Assembly (NCBI GenBank): GCA_010645155.1
Contig: CM021321.1
Span: 2,940,656-3,004,655 of the forward strand
Length of the DNA: 64,000 bases
Direction of reading: 5' to 3'
Source: Tigriopus japonicus
Lineage: Eukaryota; Arthropoda; Copepoda; Harpacticoida; Harpacticidae
Positions 23,301 through 34,800 of the stretch are shown here, in pieces. Every line of letters begins with the position of its first letter. The stretch's first letter is position 1. The notes beneath the pieces were generated by a model. It saw only the letters and a list, made by a program, of their open reading frames with translations, ran no database searches and was not told the DNA's origin. The position numbers and the translations under genes were made by a program.

Positions 23301-25336
23301 GTCACAAAAATTAACAATCTTCAATTTATATCTACATTTGATAGGAGACCTATTAATACGTTCAATCAGAGAGTACTGCACATGTAAAATTAGCTCAAAC
23401 TTTATCCTAAAGGCTGATGATTGTTACATAATTTGTAAAGAGTTTTTAAGCATATATTTATTCAAAGACAAAACAAAGGGGCACGGGAATTTTAGTTTTT
23501 AAAATGTAAAAGTAGACAATTAAATAGCAAGAATAAGCTCAACAATTTTCAATTCAAAACCCGAATGATCGGTTTCCCTAATCCGACCATCCCTAATTTC
23601 TTTCATGTTTCAATTATTTCAGCGGAAGCGAATGCCAGATGGCCGAAAACACGTGGACGGTTCTCTCATCATTTACAAGAACATAACTCGAAAATATGCA
23701 GGCACTTACATTTGTGAGGGCACCAATGGACCTTCAAGCCCAGCCAAAGATTCCGTGAAAGTCAACGTTTTGCGTGAGTCATTAATCCCGTTCTCATTCA
23801 GCCTTCAGACCCACCCACCAAGGATTTAGAGGGGTCGACCACGCCCTATCTTATCAATGAGCCATATACTAATGCGTTGCAAACTTGTTTTATGGTCCAA
23901 AAAAAGAGAGACAAACTGACTCTCTGGATCCATGAACAAAATGAGAAATTGGCCTCGTTTGTGCTCAAAACTCGACCCCATAAATTGTTGGTTGTCGTGT
24001 GTGTATGTGGGCATGTAACATATGTTGGCTACGGTGGTTGAGACATTCACGGAACTTTCAAGAACACAAAAATTACTTTCTGCCTTGCAGATCCACCGGA
24101 AATTATCACTGAAGAGTCCTACGTTCAGACTCAGGATGGAGTTCAATTGGAATTGGTTTGTATCGTGCACGCCAGTCCCAAAGCGGATGTCCGATGGTTC
24201 AAGGACGGCCTCTACTTGGAATCCAATTCGTCTTTCATTCACAATGATACCACGGACGACGATTCCTTGGAGGATGAGGACCGGTTAACTATTCGACATA
24301 ACGGAAGGAAACATGTTCTCATCATTCGTGGCATTGAGGACGAGGATCGAGGACACTACACTTGTCACGCTATGAATAGCATTGGCGAGGGCAAGGGCAA
24401 CATTCAAGTCATGGGCAAGTCAGAATTAAAAACTAGAAAACTCGAGTAGAATGGATTTTTATTTTTATTTTCTTTCTTTTTTTCGTTTTGTTTTATTTTA
24501 GGCGTGTTGAAGTCTGAACTGGATGACAGTTTATTTTCCATCCCAACTCACACGTCAATGCTTCCTCCGAGAATGCACATGGAAGGCAAGACGGTTTTCT
24601 TGAATCTATTCATCTATTTATGTGACATTACTAGTGCATCTATTCATTTTTTGGCACTCAAGTCAGCAAGCTGAGTTTTAGTACGGATGGGTCGGGTTCA
24701 AATAGGTTCTAAGGTCGAAACAATGTGGTTTGGAAAAAAGTTCGGTATCCCTGCTATTTCTATTTTTAGACCAAAAAACAAAAACATCCCTTCCCATTGT
24801 TAGATGGTAAAAAATGTTATTAACAAAATTCTGAATACATATACTTGTCCATTGTCGTCAAAATCAAGACATTGGGTTTTGGAAATCCCATGGACCGCAG
24901 GCAGAATGAACTAAAGAAAAAAAGAAATATTCCAAAATTCTCTTGATGAACCAAACTTACTTGCCTTGACTGATGCACCAAAATACAAAATATTTCTGTA
25001 AAATGCATATTCTCCTAGTATTTTTCTCTTCATGTCATTTACTTCCCCAAACAAGTGCTGCAGCACTTGATTCAATCTTCACTAATCTTTTCATTTCTCT
25101 CGTACATAGCCTTAACTCAAACTCAAAGGGGATAGCACCGATGTTCTCTGAATCCCGTGCTTTATCCAAGACTAACGAGGAGACTCATTTATCTTTCAGG
25201 CCCAATGGCCGATACCAACAGTGTCATGGATCATCGAGTAAGCTCCGCGCTCTGTCTGAAACACCAAAGCCTCGCTCCGATCTTTCTGGCCTTCCTAGTC
25301 CTCGCCAAAGCCACCACCGGTTCACCCGCATTCTAG
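5309..25336 (+). CDS. GPI-type three-Ig-domain cell adhesion protein (IgLON/lachesin/klingon-like), 8 coding exons
   Basis: Coding exons are 5309-5384, 14305-14487, 21637-21864, 22410-22594, 23623-23773, 24091-24414, 24502-24585 and 25200-25336. All joins keep frame (1368 nt, 455 aa). The order is signal peptide, acidic tyrosine stretch (SEDYNYEDDYTEEE), Ig1 (LRLPC, VISWKK, EYVCEV), Ig2 (ELALSC, LRWTRE, GTYICEG), Ig3 (LELVC, VRWFKDG, GHYTCHA), a linker, and a C-terminal hydrophobic run (LAPIFLAFLVLA) with no basic tail, as in GPI-anchored proteins. Potential N-glycosylation sites are NGS, NIT, NSS and NDT. Proteins with this layout are neural or epithelial surface adhesion molecules. Ig1 and Ig2 are each split by an intron. 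The last two introns appear to use GC donors. Poly(A) signal at 25590. I am sure of the Ig superfamily; the orthologue is not settled. Confidence 0.85.
10888..10915. repeat. perfect 12-bp hairpin
   Basis: CTACAATCGTCC, a loop AAAA, then the exact complement GGACGATTGTAG. It lies in intron 1 of the Ig gene with no neighbouring signal that explains it. Confidence 0.8.
11132..11642. mobile_element. foldback (MITE-like) element with long inverted ends
   Basis: The ends begin AACCCTGCAAA and finish TTTGCAGGGTT. The inner arms (11163-11213 and 11568-11625) are near-perfect complements sharing CTGATCAGCGCCTCTTGTGG. The whole is about 510 bp with no coding capacity. I could not define a target duplication, so the superfamily is open. 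Confidence 0.7.
14848..15832 (-). mobile_element. CR1/Jockey-superfamily LINE, 5'-truncated and frameshifted
   Basis: This is the longest copy of the family in the window. The minus strand starts within the catalytic RT motif (ADDTKL, about 15825) and runs on as ALNGMKF...VSSMRDLGVVVQDDGK. It is broken by a frameshift at about 15560-15600, then continues for 200 codons (QPHLEYASPIWAP, VQRCFTRNITGM, LLYRAPSLFNLLPICL) to a stop at 14934. A 3' UTR ends GGAATCCCATTCCTTGTAGC, followed by a C run and an A run (plus strand T and G runs at 14839-14861). It is non-functional and lies in intron 2 of the Ig gene, antisense to it. Confidence 0.85.
15924..16275. repeat. dispersed foldback repeat, copy 1
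   Basis: The segment starting ACAAGAACCACTGAATTTCA and its arm ACGTTCTTCTGCAAATGAG match, in reverse orientation, 59701-60018. An inverted partner arm (TTCGATTGAGCTGAAAATTG) lies at about 16238-16257. No transposase or clear target duplication is seen. Confidence 0.65.
17268..17516. mobile_element. hAT-type MITE with 8-bp target duplication
   Basis: A 249-bp element has inverted ends CAGGGGTCGGCAACC and GGTTGCCGACCCCTG. It is flanked by perfect 8-bp duplications GATTAAAT (17260-17267 and 17517-17524). The interior is rich in GGCCCAC words. It is the same family as the degraded copy at 2700-2886 and a relative of the element at 4395-4621. Confidence 0.9.
18784..18909. other. assembly gap (126 N) between duplicated flanks
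   Basis: The 65 bp left of the gap (18719-18783) and the 65 bp right of it (18910-18974) are the same sequence with two differences. This suggests unmerged overlapping contigs or two haplotypes rather than missing unique sequence. Confidence 0.8.
20075..20200. repeat. dispersed repeat related to 26695-26882
   Basis: TCATAAAGTGCGCCATCTAG, CAACAGCTCG, CCCATGATAC, GCAACGGTC and AACTAAAG..CCTAAAATGTTGG blocks occur in the same order as in the complement of 26757-26882. Only one arm of the foldback seems present here. Confidence 0.55.
22597..22629. repeat. (CCA)n(CTA)n microsatellite at a splice donor
   Basis: The trinucleotide run starts two bases inside intron 4 of the Ig gene, directly after the GAG/GTA donor at 22594/22595. 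Confidence 0.9.
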
Positions 25337-25589
25337 TCCAGAAGCTATTGTACATTTTTGTATTACCCCCTTTTCTTTCCTTTATAACGGATTTGTCCTC
25401 CATGAAAACTGAACACTCGAAGAAATTGCCCACTGCCTTAGTTCATAATACCGACATACCAAATCCGACTTAAGACTCACTCCCCCTTCTCGTTATTGCT
25501 CAGTTGTCACGCTTTTTTCTAGATCTCATTTCCCAATTGGACAACCCAGCCCACTTAGACTTATCGTGGGGTTTCTAAAATGAAGTTTT

Positions 25590-25595
25590 AATAAA
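25590..25595 (+). promoter_or_regulatory. poly(A) signal of the Ig-domain gene
   Basis: AATAAA lies 254 bp after the Ig gene stop codon at 25334-25336. It gives a short 3' UTR that ends close to, or overlaps, the 3' end of the convergent exonuclease-fold gene. Confidence 0.65.
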
Positions 25596-25619
25596 AGAAT
25601 TATCATGACAGTAGTACGC

Positions 25620-25625
25620 TTTATT
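25620..25625 (-). promoter_or_regulatory. poly(A) signal of the exonuclease-fold gene
   Basis: AATAAA on the minus strand lies about 32 bp beyond the stop codon at 25657-25659, and 25 bp from the plus-strand signal of the convergent Ig gene. Confidence 0.6.
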
Positions 25626-25656
25626 TATCACAAAGTTTATCATAGGTTGGTTTTGG

Positions 25657-28252
25657 TTAAGACGAACTCGACGAACTTATTTGGTCATCGGCTTCAGATT
25701 CTTCTCGATCTTCATGAGTTACGGGTTCCAAATCGGGAATTGACAAGCGTTTCAAGGTATTTTTTTTGGCCTTACTATTAGCAACTCTGACTTGGGACAA
25801 GATATCCGAATACAGGGAGGTCCAATCCAGTGGTTTAACTCGTAATAAAACCTCGGCGGGTGTTTCGTTTTTGATGGCTCCGATGCCAGAGATCACTTCT
25901 TTCACAGCTATGGCCTCATCTAAAGCCGTGACATCGCGGATCGTCTCATGATAGACCCGAGTTTTGACATTACTAAAACCCCGAAGAAAGTTGCATGGAG
26001 GAATATCGCGGATTTTGTGGAACTTTGTTTTACTCGTTGGAGCCTGCAACTTGGCCAACAAAGGAATGGTATCAATGGCAAATTCGATCCTCAGAGATGG
26101 AGGACAAGGTACTTTGAAGCGAATTATATTGTAGCACAGGATTTTAGCTCGTTGAAGACCTTCACAGGCGCTTTCGCCGATTAATATCAAGGAAATGGGC
26201 CGATCTCGGGATGGATCGTGCCCAGCAGGTACCAGGACTTCCTCGAGAAACCGCCAGAATTTCCGTAAGGCTGTGACGGGAGAGACGATTTCCTAGATAG
26301 GAATGAGAAATGGGGTATTAATTTACTGAAGATTCGGGGACCGGGGTATCAAGGGAAAGCCACACGATTTTAGAGGTGGACTGTTCACTAAATCGGCACT
26401 AGGACGCCGTCTGCTTTTAGTGTTTCCAGTTTTTGAGCTGTTGACTATCCTTCAGTGCAATTTAACTTTTTTGCATGTCAGCTTCCATGTCATCATGCTG
26501 ACTCAAATCGAGTGTTAAACGCAAGAGGAAGAAGCCAAAAACTTCGAATAATATCTGTTCATAACGAGTAATTTTGCGTACAAAGTTTTGGAGAGACTGG
26601 AAGAGCTTTGATCGAGGTAGTTTTTGCAACGATTGTGGCGCTGCCTGACTAGCCTGCAAAGCTCAAAAATCGTGCCAGTCTCTATAACCATACAACATGA
26701 AGTGCGCCATGAAGTGTTTTTATATGGAAACAACTCACACTTTCCATGATACTCTTAACCAACATTTGAGGCGCTTTAGTTCGTCCAAAAATGATGTATG
26801 ACCGTTGCTATCTGCAAATTCATGTATTATGGGAAGTGCGAGTTGTTGCCACATAAAATGCACTACATGGTACACTTTATGAACGAACCCTCTTACTACA
26901 GTGCACTAGTTAATATGATTTGTGGTTTTCTTGCAAGTAGTTTTGTAGTTTGAGGGTATCTGTTATGTGATATTTGGAATAAAAAACCTGACTAAGAGCC
27001 GTTAATATTTGTTCACGTTAGCAATCATGCAATAGGACTTTTAAGAGAAACTACAGTTGGAAGTTTTTCCATATTTTGGTTTGTTCGTGTGAGCCACATA
27101 TTCAAGATTGAGTGTGAGTGAGGGAATTTTTCGCGAAATCGCCAAATAGATTTGGAAATTTGGCGAGGTATGCGAATTTAACCTAATATTTTAGCGCAAG
27201 TCGTAAAAAAACGCATTGGCAAAACTAAATTATGAAAAATTACACGCAAGTTAATGAAAAAGCCTCATTTCAGCCATAATACTACAACTTGGGCTCGAAA
27301 ACCGATTTTCATGGTCGGTTAAAGAGATGACAAATGCGCGTCAAGGGTGGTCAAATTCATCGAATTTTGGAGAGCATATTTCTCCGAGTACTTAAAATTG
27401 CCTTGCCAATTTACCGCTTGTTAAGTTCCCCTAACGTTTCACTTTCACACTTTTAGCGAAAGTCATTTGACTTGTTGGCATGTCGGGAGTACCTTGCCCA
27501 ATTCAAATCAAGGAACAAAAAATATTCCCGGCTCTGTCCTAATCGATAAAATTTTCCAGAAAATGGAAAGCTGAGCGGCAAACGGTATATTTCGATACTT
27601 AAAACCAAATTTCATCTCGAATGAAGCTCCTGGGGTAAGATGTGAAAAAACGCCCAACAAGTAGACGCTTGCTTCTTTTTAAGTCATCCCTCCTTACGAA
27701 ACTGGCTAAAATTCGTGGGCACCCCAATAATGGAACCCCTCAAGCTAGCTTTCGCATAATGAATCTTGCTTGACCCAAAAGCCTTTTAAGAATCCCCTTC
27801 GAAACGATGATGGTTCGTATTTTAGGAGGAACCTGGCATGGCCGTTATTACTCAGAACTTGAATTGCCAACCTATTCTAACATTCTAACCTAATCTAACC
27901 CTAGTATACACCTATCTTAACCAAACAAAAAGATGAATATCAATGTTACAACTCGTGCTTAGCAATCCGAGCTACTCAGAATAACGCTCATCGGAACTTG
28001 GGTCCGATCTGATGGTTTACTTACTTTGGGTGGTATTTTCTTGCCGTTGTAATAGAGCGAGTCTTTTACTCTGAGAATGCCGTGCGAGCGTGTGGCTCTC
28101 ACCGACACCGGATTCGTGGGCAAAATATACGTGTAGAAGGTGTGGCCTTTGACCACGGCCCCCAAGGCCAGCAACTGATTTTCATGGGCGTAGCCGAACA
28201 ACTTTGTCGTTATTTGGGAGGTGCGCAACGAGAAATACACGCGCTTCATCAT
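25657..28252 (-). CDS. DEDDh exonuclease-fold protein (PML/TREX-like), probable pseudoenzyme
   Basis: There are two exons: 28252-28025 and 26292-25657 (287 aa). The join is phase 0, with donor AAA/GTAAGT and acceptor CTATCTAG/GAA. An in-frame TGA lies just upstream of the ATG. The fold reads as in DnaQ-like exonucleases: a first strand, then NQLLALGAVV, FYTYILPTNPVSVRATRSHG, LRKFWRFLEE, ISLILIGE, FAIDTIPLL and finally YHETIRDVTAL. The last matches the ExoIII H-x4-D motif. At the ExoI position, where D-x-E is expected, the sequence reads FSLRTS, and ExoII lacks its aspartate. Two of three metal-binding motifs therefore appear lost. The C terminus is acidic with a serine run. If catalytically dead it may bind nucleic acid or protein, like Exuperantia's EXO-like domain (inference). 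It is convergent with the Ig gene, and a young BEL element sits upstream. Confidence 0.75.
26695..26882. repeat. foldback repeat in the exonuclease-fold gene intron
   Basis: The left arm (ATGAAGTGCGCCATGAAGTG onward) and the right arm (complement TCATAAAGTGTACCATGTAG onward) are about 58 bp each and mostly complementary. It is related to 20075-20200. Confidence 0.65.
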
Positions 28253-28578
28253 GAAGATATAGGAGACTCAGAAAGGGTCAGGATAATTCTTGAATGCATC
28301 GATTGACGGGCTGGTTTGCTAACTTACTGGCTTGCTCCTAAACGACATGCCTAGCTTTGTTTTGTAAACACACGCTTTGAGACCAGGGTGACGAATGGAC
28401 TCATTCCTGGCCGAGTCGGACTTTATTTTTTTTAAACACAGTCCGTTCCGCCTTTTCCCGTCATTTTAATTGAACCAATACCATCGCCAAAAAATCAGGT
28501 GAAAGAACGAGCCCTTTCGATCGACCTTCGCTAGATAAGTTGGGAGACGCAGTTGAGAGGCAAACACATTTATCTGTA
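28253..28578. promoter_or_regulatory. short upstream region of the exonuclease-fold gene
   Basis: Only about 326 bp separate the start codon at 28252 from the 5' LTR of a young BEL/Pao element. No core promoter motif is recognised with confidence. The LTR may have displaced or replaced distal regulatory sequence. Confidence 0.35.
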
Positions 28579-28814
28579 TGAGAGCAATATGACAGAACGC
28601 TAGAGGGCGTTGATTTCGGAGGAGCAAGCGTGAGTTTTGGCGCTAAAGCTAATGCTGCCTAAGGATCGAGCGACGAGCGAATTAAAAGAGGATTGCAGTC
28701 CCAAAGAGTTGAACTGTTTTTTACGTTGCTTATAACCATTAAAATATATCTATTCCTTGATTCGACGGTGTGTTGACGTGGTTAGTCCGGGCCCAAGCCG
28801 TGCCCGCGGTATCA
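28579..28814 (+). repeat. 5' LTR of BEL element
   Basis: The 236-bp direct repeat has TG...CA ends. It is identical to 34847-35081 except for one extra T in a T run. Confidence 0.93.
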
Positions 28815-28852
28815 GTAAAAAACAGTATTCTCCCACGTTGGTGATTGCGATA

Positions 28853-31800
28853 ATGGAAAAGGACAAAGAACGTAGTGATCACGTTGGGAAGGTGGATTCG
28901 ATACCCAGTAAAGTGACACCCACCAACCCCAACGTGGACAAGGTGCATCAATTGGAGGCCACCGGCGTCATAACGAGGCAGGGGCGGATCTGACAGAGGT
29001 CAATTGTGGAGGCCAACGTTCAAGCGGCTCTCCAGGACCTGAGATCCCATTCCCAACAATGCCGGTCCGAATTAGAGGGCAGTGCAGTATCTCGGGAGGT
29101 TGTCGTTGAGCAAAGTCGCCTCCATTTGGAGTTACTTGCTGGCTCTGTGGCTCTAATTGAGGAAAAGAAAAGCCTAGTAGAAGAGAACGAGCGCGTGGAT
29201 TGCGATCACCTTGTGGAAGAGATCCGTCAAGAATCGGCGGAGTTTTCCACCTTTTTGCGGAATTTTTTGGTTGATCAGAGCGACGCTGAAAGCCATCATA
29301 GTTTCCGATCAAACCAAAGCGCCAGATCTTCAGCGTCCAGCCAACGACGGGCTGAAGCTCGGGTCCAGTTGGCCAAGAAGAGAGCGGAGATATCTAACGC
29401 CAACAAAATGACAGAGCTGGAGCTGGAGCGAATTTCCTTGAATGCTCGGATTGATCAGGCAAGACGGGAAAATGATTTAGCAGCTCTGGAAGCCGAGCTG
29501 CAGGTCAGGGATCAAATCGAAGCGGAGGAGTCGAGGCCGCAGTTGCCCAAGGTCTCGAATAGCAAGATGAATTATCCCGTCAATGTCGCGCCGTTAAACA
29601 AGGCGGAAAGAGGGCAATCGTCATGTACTCAGACTTTGGTGCATCAAAGCAAGCTTAACCCGGTCGCAGAGGTATTTCAGCCCCACCCAAGGGTGGAGCA
29701 ATCCGATGCTTCAATGATCGTCGACATGATGAGAAGACAGGCCGCCTTCAGCCATCGAATTGAACCCTTTTCGGGCAATCCCGTTGATTTTCGACATTTT
29801 TGGAAGCGAGTAGAGGACATCATCGAACGAAATCTTCCAGATCAAAGATCAAGATTGCATCGGCTACTGGAAGTCGTGGAAGGAGATCCCAGGCTGTTGA
29901 TCGATGGGTGTGTGTTTCTTCCTGATGAGAGATGCTATAGTGAAGCCAAGCGTCTACTGTCAAGACGTTATGGCGATGATCTTCTTATTACCAACAAGTT
30001 CACGGAAGAACTACGAGATTGGCCTACCATTGTGGACAATTGCGAAAAGAGTCTGGGTGATTTCTTTAGTGCTCTCCTACGATGCTCGTCTGTGGTGAAC
30101 CGGACCGAATTGGATTCTCCTCGATTTTTGGGCGATCTCTTGGCTAAACTATCATTTAGAGCTAGGAATACGTGGAGGGGTATTGCCATGAAGAGACGGC
30201 GGGAGCCGGGTGGGCAAGAGACATTCCAAGATTTCTTGGACCTGGTGGAAGACTTGTTAGATCGCGCAAGAGATCCCGTGTACGGCGAAGAAGCCATCAA
30301 AGCAAAGGTTCATCGGGTGAGTGAACGTCAAGGAACCAGATCTAATCAACGTACCTCACATTCAAGTGCACCCAAGTTAAACTCCACTCACAGAGTAAGC
30401 ACGTTCACCGTCACCGCGGGCAAAGAGGAAAAGGTGGACAGAAACACATGTCTCGCCTGTCCGAAGGTACATGACACCGACTCTTGTGAGATATTTAAGT
30501 CAAGAAGCTTAGAAGAACGAATTGAGTTAACAAGAATGGAAGGGGCATGCTTTGGTTGCTTAAGAAGAGGTCATATTTCACGCAAATGTCAGAGCCGAAA
30601 AACTTGTAATCATTGTCAACGGAAACACCCAACATCTTTGCACAAAGAAGACAATGAGTTGTTCACACCTGAAGTTACCAGTCGTGCCGTGGGAGTCGGT
30701 AGCTCGGTCGTAGCCATGAGCGTGGTTAGAGTGAGGGTGTCGCATGAAAGCAAGGTTGGAAAGTTCATGGAAGGGCTGGCGTTGCTTGACCCCTTAAGTT
30801 CGGGAACATTTGCATCAATTAGTCTGATACAGGCTTTGGGAGTGTGCGGACCCAAAACTCGCATTGCCATCAACACACTCAATGGTGAAAAATTGGAAGA
30901 AACCGAGGTGATTTCGGGTTTACGGGTACAACAAACGAACGGCGAGGGTGAAGTTCTGTTGGGCCCAACGTTCTCCAAATACCACATTCCACTCCAGGAA
31001 AAGGAAATCGCTACCCCCAATTTAATACGTAAATTCGGGGCCTTCAATACATTGTATCAAGATATCTCAAGCCTGGACATGAAACTTCCCGTTATCTTGC
31101 TGATCGGAGCAGATAACCCCTTAGCACTTCGACCATTGGAAGTGCGGGTCGGAGATGAAACTGACCCTTGGTCCCCTTACGCGGTCCGGACTGTGCTTGG
31201 ATGGTCTGTTATGGGACCAATGACGGCTGGGGATGCAAAAGGAATTGGGAAGAAGGTATCATGCCATAGAACTATTGCCTTACCCAACCGAGTGGTCAAC
31301 CGTGAGGTCATCAGAGACTTGGGGGTAGTAGAGATGCTAGCAAGCTTGGGAAGTTTGGACTTCGTTACACCCAAGTTCTCGACCGCTTTATTGGATATGA
31401 TGACCAGTGATTCGATCTCAAACGACGACGTAGAATTCATGAACATTGTCAATAAAGGAACCCGTTTTGTGGATGGATTTTACGAAGTCCCTCTTCCAAT
31501 CAAGGAGCGACCTTTGATCATGGCTGAAAGCCGAGATTTAGCCAAGAAGATGATGATTTCCATCATAAAGCGATTCGACAAAGATCCCCGGATGAAACAA
31601 GATTACTTTGCGTTCATGGCTGACCTTCTGACAAACGATTATGCACGGGAGATTAACTCGACCAAGCTGGAGAAGACTATCATTGGCAGATCTCATTACA
31701 TCCCACATCATCCCGTTTACCATCCGAAGAAAAGATCGATCCGAGTTGTATTTAACTGCGCCAACCGGGTTGGAGGGCAGTCCATTAACGATTCTCTGCT

Positions 31801-34800
31801 CACGGGTCCTGATCTCACAAACCAATTGGTGGGCGTATTGCTGCGATTTCGGCTTGAGCCGGTTGCCTTCACAGCCGACATACGGAAAATGTTTTATCAG
31901 GTTCGGGTTCCTGAGGATGACATGGATTACTTGCGATTTTGGTGGTTCAAATCCAATGACGAGAGCCAAGGCTTGGCAGAGTTTGAGATGACTCGCCACC
32001 TTTTCGGGGGAAGAAGCTCGCCGGGTTGCGCAAATTATGCCTTGAGAAGGACGGCCTTAGACCATGGGCATGAGTTCTCAACCGACGCAAGAGAGACTGT
32101 GACAAACAATTTCTATGTGGATGATTGTCTGAGGAGCGTGGCATCCGTGGAAAAGGCTGTAGTATTAGCCAAAGAAGTGACGGCTCTGTGCAAGTGTGGA
32201 GGTTTTGAGCTCACCAAGTTCCTGTCCAATTCACGAGAATTTTTATCTCAGATGCCAAACGAAGTTCGCAGCCCCTCGCTGAAGACTGTGCAATTGGACG
32301 AAGCTGAGCTCCCCACGGAGAGGGCCTTGGGCGTGTTATGACACATTGAAGACGATACCCTCGGGTTTCACGTTGAAGCAAAACAAGAAGTATCAACCAA
32401 ACGATCAATTTTGGCCATGGTCTCTAGCATTTACGATCCGATTGGGGCGGCTGCTGCGTTTATCCTTCCTGGAAGAATTTTGATGCAAGAGGCGTGCGCG
32501 GCCAAAATCGGTTGGGATGAGAGGGTCCCGCCCGACCTCGACAAAAAATGGAAAGATTGGCTCGGAACACTTTCCAATTTGACTAGTGTTCGAATACCGA
32601 GATCTGTCAAGCCTCCTGGATTTGGAGGAGTAGTTTCTCGTGAGCTCCACAGCTTTGGAGATGGATCTGTGACGGGCTATGGAGCTGTTGTATACTTGAG
32701 GTTGGAGGATGATCGTGGCCAAATAAACGTAAGCTTGGTGGCTGCCAAAGCTCGAGTTGCCCCTAGTCATGCAACAACAATCCCACGCATGGAGTTGGTT
32801 GGTTCGTTACTGGCTGCTTCAATTGCCCACCAAGTCAAGTCCGAGTTGCACTGGGAGGAACTGACCTGCTATTATTGGACTGATAGCATGGTTGTGATGT
32901 GTTATATTAATAACGATGAGAAGAGGTTCCATCTCTTCGTGGCAAATCGAGTCCGAAAAATCCGTGATCTGACCCATCCTACCAATTGGAGACATGTCAA
33001 GTCCGCCCAGAACCCTGCAGACGATGCCTCCCGTGGATTGAGTTGTCGAGATGCCAATGCCAACTCCCGTTGGTTTAGAGGACCAGATTTTTTGTGGAAC
33101 AAGCAAGCCACTTGGCGAGAACCAGAGACAAACCCATTTCAAATCAACGAGGATGATCCAGAGCTGAAACGCGAAAAGGTAGTTCGTTTGGTAGCCACCA
33201 ATGAACCTGATTTCCTACATAGAATGATAGACCGTTATTCATCCTGGGAGAGGCTCAAGAAGGCTGTGTCAGTTTGGATTCACTTTATTGAATATGTCAA
33301 AAGCAAGGCCATTCCTAATACTGCGCTGGAAGTGGATGCCTTATTGAAAGCCGAACGTTTCCTCGTCAAGAATGAACAAGATAGGGCCTTTGGAGCCGAT
33401 TTGAAGACATTAGAGAACACGGAAATCGATGGAAGGCGTAACAAACAGAGAGTCCTGGCAAAAGTCAAAAGCCCATTAGCCAAGTTGGACCCGTTGAAGG
33501 ACGAGAGCGGCTTATTGCGTGTGGGAGGACGACTTAATCGCCTTGGCAACGAAGAGGTGAACCCTGTTGTACTTCCCAAGTCCAGCAAGCTCACCCAGCT
33601 TATTATTCGGACATTTCATCGTCAAGTTGGCCATGGGGGACGCGGAGCCACCATGAATGCGATTCGACAAGGAGGGTGGTGGATTGTGGGCTTGAACTCG
33701 GCCGTTCGAAGCTTTGTGGGCCAGTGCTTCCAATGTCGGATTCTCCGCGGTCAAGTGGAGCAACCCAAGATGTCAGATTTACCCGTGGACAGGATGCAAA
33801 ATGCCCCTCCATTCACCTTTGTTGGTGTTGATTATTTCGGACCGTTTGTAATCAAGAACAAACGTAAGGAAGAGAAGAGGTATGGGGTCATTTTTTCATG
33901 CTTATCATCAAGATCCGTCCACATTGAAATCGCACACTCCATGGACACGTCATCGTACATTGGAGCTCTCAGAAGAATGATCGCACGCCGAGGACCCATT
34001 CGCCTCTTAAGATCAGATAATGGTCTCAATTTTGTTGGAGGAGATCGAGAGTTGAACGAAGCTCTCAATGAAATGGATCAGAAGAAAATTGCCGCCTTTC
34101 TCAATGAACGTGGAGCTGACTACCAGGGTTGGAAAAGAAATCCGCCATCAGCCTCCAACTTTGGTGGCGTATGGGAACGACAGATCAGGTCAGTTCGATC
34201 GATCTTGGAGGCATTGATGATGGAATATGGCCACATCTTAAATGATGAGACCTTTGTGACCCTGATGTGTGAGGTGGAGGCTATAATCAATTCCCGTCCT
34301 CTCACTGTGGACACCTTGAGTGATTCTGATAGTCCGATGCCTCTATCGCCGTCCATGCTATTGACACAGAAGACGAGGGTGATACTTCCACCCCCAGGAG
34401 AATTTCAAAGAGCCGATGTTTATTGCCGTCGTCATTGGCGCCGAACCCAATTCCTTGCTGACCAATTCTGGAGCAGATTTCGAAGAGAGTACTTAGACTC
34501 CCTTCAGCCCAGGTCCAAATGGAACAAGGCTAGTCTCAATTTGACAGTGGGTGATGTGGTTATGCTCAAGGAAGATAACATGATGAGGAACTCATGGAAG
34601 TTAGCTCGCGTGTCAGAAACATTCTTAAGTGACGATGGCGTCGTTCGCAGCGTCAAGATCCGGATCGGAGATCGAGACTCTAAAAATCTTAAATCCTTCC
34701 GTACATCAGAGCTTTATAGGCCAACGAACAAGCTTGTTCTCCTTGAGCGAGCAAGGACCGGAGGGATACCCGACGAAGGAGCCAACCACGACCGAGTCAT

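Noticed and set aside
27959..28252. 97-codon unspliced version of exonuclease-fold exon 1
   Set aside because: A strong GTAAGT donor at 28024 and an in-phase second exon completing the fold make the spliced form far more likely.
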